From: Agathobaculum sp. NTUH-O15-33
GTDB taxonomy: Bacteria; Bacillota; Clostridia; Oscillospirales; Butyricicoccaceae
NCBI RefSeq assembly: GCF_033193315.1
Contig: NZ_CP136187.1
Coordinates: forward strand, 2,731,001 to 2,795,000
DNA length: 64,000 nucleotides
Direction: 5' to 3'
Both the position numbers and the translations under genes were made by a program. The notes under the pieces are model-generated. The model saw only the letters and a list, made by a program, of their open reading frames with translations. It searched no databases and had not been told where the DNA came from. Positions 58,052 to 64,000 of the stretch are shown here, piece after piece. How positions within the stretch are numbered: the stretch's first letter is position 1; each line of letters opens with the position of its first letter.

Positions 58052-58528
58052 TTATTCCAACCCTTTCCTGCAATTCTCCACAAACTCCACCGGGTGCTGA
58101 ATGATCTCCGCTGTCTGTTCCACGCTGTGGCCTTCGTCAAGGTAACGTCTGGCGATGACCGCCATCGATTCGCCCACCTCGATCATATGCCAATCCGGGT
58201 CGTACAGGCGCACCACGCGCTGCTGCCACTCGTATTTCTTGGCCGGGTGCACCAAATCAACGTCCGGATGGCTGGTCAGCCTGTCCAAAAACGCGTCGAA
58301 ATCGTCTACTTCAAAATAAAGCTCCATATTATTGCTCTGGTGCAGGATCGTGCTCTTGGGGATCCCTACAAGCCAATCAAAATCCTGCTGCAATGCGAAT
58401 CCGCCCGAAAGCGTCACATTGCGTCCCAGATCCAGTGTGACTTGCTGATCGAACAGCTCCTCATAAAACCGCTTGGAGACCTCCACGTCCCGCACCGCTA
58501 GCAGCGGCAGCTCATATCGGATGTTCAT
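58052..58528 (-). CDS. VOC-family protein with C-terminal helical extension
   Basis: The protein is 158 residues. The first 115 are a glyoxalase/bleomycin-resistance fold (LPLLAVRDVEVSKRFYEELF, MELYFEVDDFDAFLDRL, VRLYDPDWHMIEVGES). The last 40 form helices (VIARRYLDEGHSVEQTAEII) not typical of the family. The function is unknown. AAGGAG lies seven bases before ATG 58528. Confidence 0.85.
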   Translation of the reverse strand: MNIRYELPLLAVRDVEVSKRFYEELFDQQVTLDLGRNVTLSGGFALQQDFDWLVGIPKSTILHQSNNMELYFEVDDFDAFLDRLTSHPDVDLVHPAKKYEWQQRVVRLYDPDWHMIEVGESMAVIARRYLDEGHSVEQTAEIIQHPVEFVENCRKGLE

Positions 58529-58648
58529 CGCCCGTCTCCTTTCCATTCCATGTCCGTCGTTTGCATACGCCCTTATTCTACCACATTCGCGCCCAATGGT
58601 AAAGGCGGTTTTATACTTCCAATCGGTGTGCCACCTGCATACAAAGCA

Positions 58649-58678
58649 TTGACACAGCCGCGTCACCCCGATTATACT
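58649..58678 (+). promoter_or_regulatory. Promoter of the flavodoxin-family gene
   Basis: TTGACA (58649-58654), an 18-base spacer, then TATACT (58673-58678). Confidence 0.75.
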
Positions 58679-58712
58679 GGGTTTATCAAAAAAACGCAAG
58701 AAGGGAACCAAT

Positions 58713-59408
58713 ATGAAGATCACAGCGATTTATGGAACCAATCATGTGGGAAGCACCGTGGAACTGGCGCGTGCGCTGATCGGCCGGCTGCCGCATACGC
58801 AGGACGAATTATCCGAATTTTTTCTGCCGCGCGATTTTGGCCACGTCTGCAACGGCTGCTGTGCCTGCTTTGAGGCTGCCGCGCCGCTTTGCGTGCAAGC
58901 GGGCGATCAGCTGCAACCCATCTTACAGGCCATCGACGCGGCCGATGTAATCATTCTTGCCAGTCCGGTGTACGTTTATCACGTGACCGGCGCTATGAAA
59001 AGTTTTCTTGATCATTTGGGCTGCCGTTGGCTTATCCACCGGCCGAACGGTTCCATGACAGGCAAGACCGCCGTCTTACTAACGACCGCTGCGGGCAGCG
59101 GTACCAAACAGACGCTGGGTGATCTAAAGGACAGCATGAATTGGTGGGGCGTGGGGCATGTCTACGCCTATGGCCGGCGCGTGCAGGCGCTGCATCCGCA
59201 GCAGGTAAAGCCGAAAATCAAGTCTGCGATCGAACAGGACATGGGCAAGCTGGCCCGCCGGATCCTATCCGCAAGGCGGTCCAAGCCGCGCATAGGCGTG
59301 CGGGCGCGCTACTGGCTCAGCAAGCGGATGGGAGGCGGCCTTACGCCGCGAGACCACGCCTATTGGCAAGAGCAAGGCTGGCTGAAAGGAAAACTTCCTT
59401 GGAAATAA
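58713..59408 (+). CDS. Flavodoxin-family NAD(P)H-dependent oxidoreductase
   Basis: The 231-residue protein has an FMN-binding fold starting MKITAIYGTNHVGSTVELARAL, with cysteines in VCNGCCACFEAAAPLC and the family motif ILASPVYVYHVTGAMKSFLDHLG. It is probably an FMN reductase or iron-sulfur flavoprotein relative. The C-terminal 60 residues are basic. AGAAGGG precedes the ATG. Its stop codon lies inside the inverted end of the 298-bp repeat unit that follows. Confidence 0.88.
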   Translation: MKITAIYGTNHVGSTVELARALIGRLPHTQDELSEFFLPRDFGHVCNGCCACFEAAAPLCVQAGDQLQPILQAIDAADVIILASPVYVYHVTGAMKSFLDHLGCRWLIHRPNGSMTGKTAVLLTTAAGSGTKQTLGDLKDSMNWWGVGHVYAYGRRVQALHPQQVKPKIKSAIEQDMGKLARRILSARRSKPRIGVRARYWLSKRMGGGLTPRDHAYWQEQGWLKGKLPWK

Positions 59409-59412
59409 CAAA

Positions 59413-59438
59413 AAGCGAGGAACCGGTGGTTCCTCGCT
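59413..59438 (-). terminator. Terminator for the minus strand at the left end of the unit
   Basis: The 11-bp stem AGCGAGGAACC/GGTTCCTCGCT is followed on the minus strand by TTTTTGTTATTT. Confidence 0.75.
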
Positions 59439-59663
59439 CAGACTGTAGACAAAGGTCGCTCGCCGCAGCGCGCATAGAATGGAAAATGGAGCGAAGCGAC
59501 GTAAAATCCGTTTTTTCGGGGGCGTGTACCTCGAAAAAACACCTCGACCCGCGCATCGGGCGCGTAACCCGGGGGTATCGAGACCGGTTTCTCCGGAACT
59601 GGTCGAGTATCTAGGGGGCATTGGATGCCCCCTAGACAGCGTGTCGGCTTTGTCGACACGCTG

Positions 59664-59698
59664 AGCGAGGAACCGGATGGTTCCTCGCTTTTTGTTAT
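59664..59698 (+). terminator. Terminator for the plus strand at the right end of the unit
   Basis: The same 11-bp stem, with a four-base loop, is followed on the plus strand by TTTTTGTTATTT. Confidence 0.75.
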
Positions 59699-60030
59699 TT
59701 CTTATTTAGACCGTCCACACGCTTGGCGATTCCCTCCAAGTCGTCGGATACGGATTCAAATTTACTGATCAGGCTCTTGAAGCTATCCGGGAACAGGTCT
59801 TCGTGCTGTTCCAACTGCTGTACCAAATGCTCTAGTTTCCCGGCAGTCTCGCCCGCGCTGGCGCCTTTGGTACTATCCGCATTTTTCACCGCGTCCATTG
59901 CAGTTTTCAAATCCGCCGGAAGCTTGCCTTCGGCCTCCAAACGGTCGAGCTCAGGCTGAATCTTCTCCATCAGCTTGCCCAGCGCCTTCATGTCCTTGAT
60001 CGACTTGAACAGATCGACAAATACACCCAT
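59695..60030 (-). CDS. Hypothetical helical protein, 111 residues
   Basis: The product is almost wholly alpha-helical and charged (DLFKSIKDMKALGKLMEKIQPELDRLEAEGK, then LEHLVQQLEQHEDLFP and SVSDDLEGIAKRVDGLNKK), suggesting a coiled coil. There is no signal or membrane segment. I recognise no family. GGGAGG precedes the ATG. Confidence 0.75.
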   Translation of the reverse strand: MGVFVDLFKSIKDMKALGKLMEKIQPELDRLEAEGKLPADLKTAMDAVKNADSTKGASAGETAGKLEHLVQQLEQHEDLFPDSFKSLISKFESVSDDLEGIAKRVDGLNKK

Positions 60031-60154
60031 GATGATTTCCTCCCGTATGTTTCATATTCTGTACCGAAACTCTACCTTTACTGTATCATGGTATTTTGCC
60101 ACGTTCAATGACCGCTCGTGTTATAAACCGACATATTTTGTGAAAACGCGACAA

Positions 60155-60802
60155 TTACCGGCAAAGCACCCCAAACAGCTCGTCCATAGTAGCGGCAATA
60201 TGGTCCGCGCCCGCGTGCGATAGCTCCTCCAAACCGCCAAAGCCAAAGGTCACCCCTACGCAGGCAATCCCGTTTCGGTGCGCTCCCTCCACATCGTGGA
60301 AACGGTCGCCCACCAGTACTGCCGCCGATTTATCCGTCACGCCCAGCATAGAGAGCGCTTGCGCGACTACCTGCTCCTTTCTGCTGATTACCCCATCCAG
60401 ACTCGCACCCGAAACCGCGTCAAAATAGCAGGCTATTGCAAACAGGTCCAAAATCTTTTCCACAAAGACCGTGGGCTTAGAAGAAGCGATCGCGAGCCGC
60501 TTACCGCTCCTCTTTAACGCGCTGAGCAGCTCATGCACACCGTCAAACAACAAATTTTCTCGCCAGCCGATCACACTGAATCGCTCTCGGTAAAGGGAAA
60601 CCGCACGTTTGGCTCCTCCATCGTCAAAGCCATAGCAGCGGATAAACTCATCATACAGCGGCGGCCCGATAAAATGCTCAAGCGCCGTCAGATCGGGTTC
60701 TTCGATGTCCATACCGCGCAGGGCGTGCTGCACCGATTTGGTTATGCCTTCGCGCGGATCGGTCAGCGTACCGTCCAGATCAAACAGAATATACTCATAC
60801 AT
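60155..60802 (-). CDS. HAD-family hydrolase, phosphoglycolate phosphatase-like
   Basis: In 215 residues, motif I is LFDLDGTLTDP, motif II IASSKP, and motifs III/IV LVGDRFHDVEG. An alpha-helical cap between motifs I and II places it in HAD subfamily IA with phosphoglycolate or pyrophosphate phosphatases. The specific substrate cannot be told. AGGGAGGG precedes the ATG. It is just downstream of the rRNA terminator. Confidence 0.9.
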   Translation of the reverse strand: MYEYILFDLDGTLTDPREGITKSVQHALRGMDIEEPDLTALEHFIGPPLYDEFIRCYGFDDGGAKRAVSLYRERFSVIGWRENLLFDGVHELLSALKRSGKRLAIASSKPTVFVEKILDLFAIACYFDAVSGASLDGVISRKEQVVAQALSMLGVTDKSAAVLVGDRFHDVEGAHRNGIACVGVTFGFGGLEELSHAGADHIAATMDELFGVLCR

Positions 60803-60821
60803 GAAAAGGCCCTCCCTGTAA

Positions 60822-60853
60822 TAGAAAAAGACGGCAACCGAAGTTGCCGTCTC
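60822..60853 (-). terminator. Terminator of the rRNA operon
   Basis: The minus strand has GACGGCAAC-TTCG-GTTGCCGTC followed by TTTTTC, directly after 5S rRNA. Confidence 0.93.
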
Positions 60854-60859
60854 ATGAGT

Positions 60860-60975
60860 GTGCGCATTGAGTTATCTTCCCGGGCCGTCGCCAGCCAAGT
60901 ATTGTCACCGTAAGCGAGCTTAACTACTGTGTTCGAAATGGGAACAGGTGTACCCTCGCCACCATTAACACGCAC
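60860..60975 (-). rRNA. rrf: 5S ribosomal RNA
   Basis: The minus strand contains the typical GGCGAGGGTACACCTGTTCCC and CGAACACAGTAGTTAAG. The ends GTGCG and CGCAC pair as helix I. The ends are set by that pairing and may be off by a few bases. Confidence 0.95.
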
Positions 60976-61057
60976 TATATTTGGTAAACACTCTCGTGCT
61001 TAACCGCTTGTCTAACATACCACGTTTCGCCGCTTCTGTCAAGTCCATTCTTTGGAA

Positions 61058-61132
61058 TGGTGACCCGTGGGAGAATCGAACTCCCGTTTGCGGCGTGAGA
61101 GGCCGCCGTCTTAACCGCTTGACCAACGGGCC
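61058..61132 (-). tRNA. tRNA-Glu (anticodon CTC)
   Basis: A 75-base cloverleaf with acceptor GGCCCGT/ACGGGTC, anticodon stem GCGGC/GCCGC, loop CTCTCAC giving anticodon CTC, T-arm GTTCGATTC and encoded CCA. It lies between tRNA-Lys and 5S rRNA. Confidence 0.93.
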
Positions 61133-61207
61133 ATTTCAGCTTCTCCGGTATGTCTTTCGGCACCACCGTGGGAATCGGCTTTTCCCCGATCCCACAGCGC
61201 ACCGTTC

Positions 61208-61283
61208 TGGTACACCATCACGGGCTCGAACCGTGGACCCACTGATTAAGAGTCAGTTGCTCTACCAACTGAGCTAATGGTGC
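61208..61283 (-). tRNA. tRNA-Lys (anticodon CTT)
   Basis: A 76-base cloverleaf with acceptor GCACCAT/ATGGTGT, anticodon stem CTGA/TCAG, loop CTCTTAA giving anticodon CTT, T-loop GGTTCGAGCC and encoded CCA. It lies between 23S and tRNA-Glu. Confidence 0.95.
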
Positions 61284-61387
61284 ATACTTCCCTCAAGATC
61301 GCTCTCTCGGAAACTCTTTCAAGGTTTATACCCTGAAAACTGAACAACAACTACTTACAAGCTATAAGAGATTTGAGGTTACCTCTA

Positions 61388-64000
<2,613 letters not shown>

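Larger units (their letters stand above)
59403..59700. repeat. 298-bp hairpin-rich unit with 22-bp perfect inverted ends
   Basis: AAATAACAAAAAGCGAGGAACC (59403-59424) is exactly inverted at 59679-59700. Inside are the hairpins AGCGAGGAACC/GGTTCCTCGCT at both ends, CTAGGGGGCAT-TGG-ATGCCCCCTAG (59611-59635) and CAGCGTGTCG/CGACACGCTG (59637-59663), plus weaker stems. It holds no supported gene and fills the gap between convergent genes, supplying the stop codons' flanks and terminators on both sides. Confidence 0.85.

Noticed and set aside
59265..59659. Minus-strand open frames of 71-118 codons over the flavodoxin gene end and the 298-bp unit
   Set aside because: They run through hairpins and a real gene, lack ribosome sites and show no family features.

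Overview
The window reads as a chromosomal segment of a GC-rich, low-branching Firmicute. Class Clostridia is most likely, probably in the Oscillospirales. Pointers are strong AGGAGG-type ribosome sites with frequent GTG and TTG starts, HPr kinase, GdpP, a type III glutamine synthetase, the DapL lysine branch, an ApbE/NusG_II pair and a predicted Na+-type F-ATP synthase. No phage, IS element, CRISPR array or plasmid gene is visible. Family calls are from reading the sequence; no database search was run.

Layout. 1-1405: flavinylation genes. 1569-11403: a nitrogen assimilation block with an Amt-PII fusion, GlnN, a three-gene archaeal-type split glutamate synthase, a glutamine synthetase-like protein that has lost key active-site residues, and an ANTAR RNA-binding regulator with a degenerate receiver. 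11535-15156: dapF-pyrG-dapL. 15219-17348: comF, a membrane XRE protein and a small ORF. 17441-21369: ACT protein-hom-thrB-lysC. 21736-24662: an NSS transporter, an XRE/membrane-protein pair and an unknown. 24744-32589: gdpP-rplI-dnaB-tilS-hpt-ftsH. 32744-40554: a VOC protein, chromate transporter halves, amidase, ROK kinase, PHP, hprK, rpmB and azlCD. 40630-44846: tex, small ORFs, a 190-bp tandem repeat array and a DUF1275 protein. 44960-52148: the complete atp operon. 52398-60802: housekeeping and accessory enzymes. 60860-64000: an rRNA operon (5S, two tRNAs and most of 23S), minus strand.

The most interesting system is in the nitrogen block. The leaders of amt, glnN and the glutamate synthase operon each carry a 5-bp hairpin with the identical hexaloop AAAGGC. 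In all three the 3' half of that hairpin is also the 5' arm of an intrinsic terminator. This is the arrangement expected for ANTAR antitermination (loop A1 and G4), and an ANTAR protein is encoded at the end of the same cluster. That protein lacks the phosphoacceptor Asp, and its neighbour is a glutamine synthetase homologue missing several catalytic and metal residues. I infer a nitrogen-sensing RNA regulon in which the pseudo-synthetase may act as sensor.

Two normally essential genes, pyrG and ftsH, are each broken by one extra base. Errors in the sequence are a likely cause. Several families of intergenic palindromic repeats are also present: heptad-armed hairpins at five sites, a 190-bp tandem array, and a 298-bp unit with 22-bp inverted ends.
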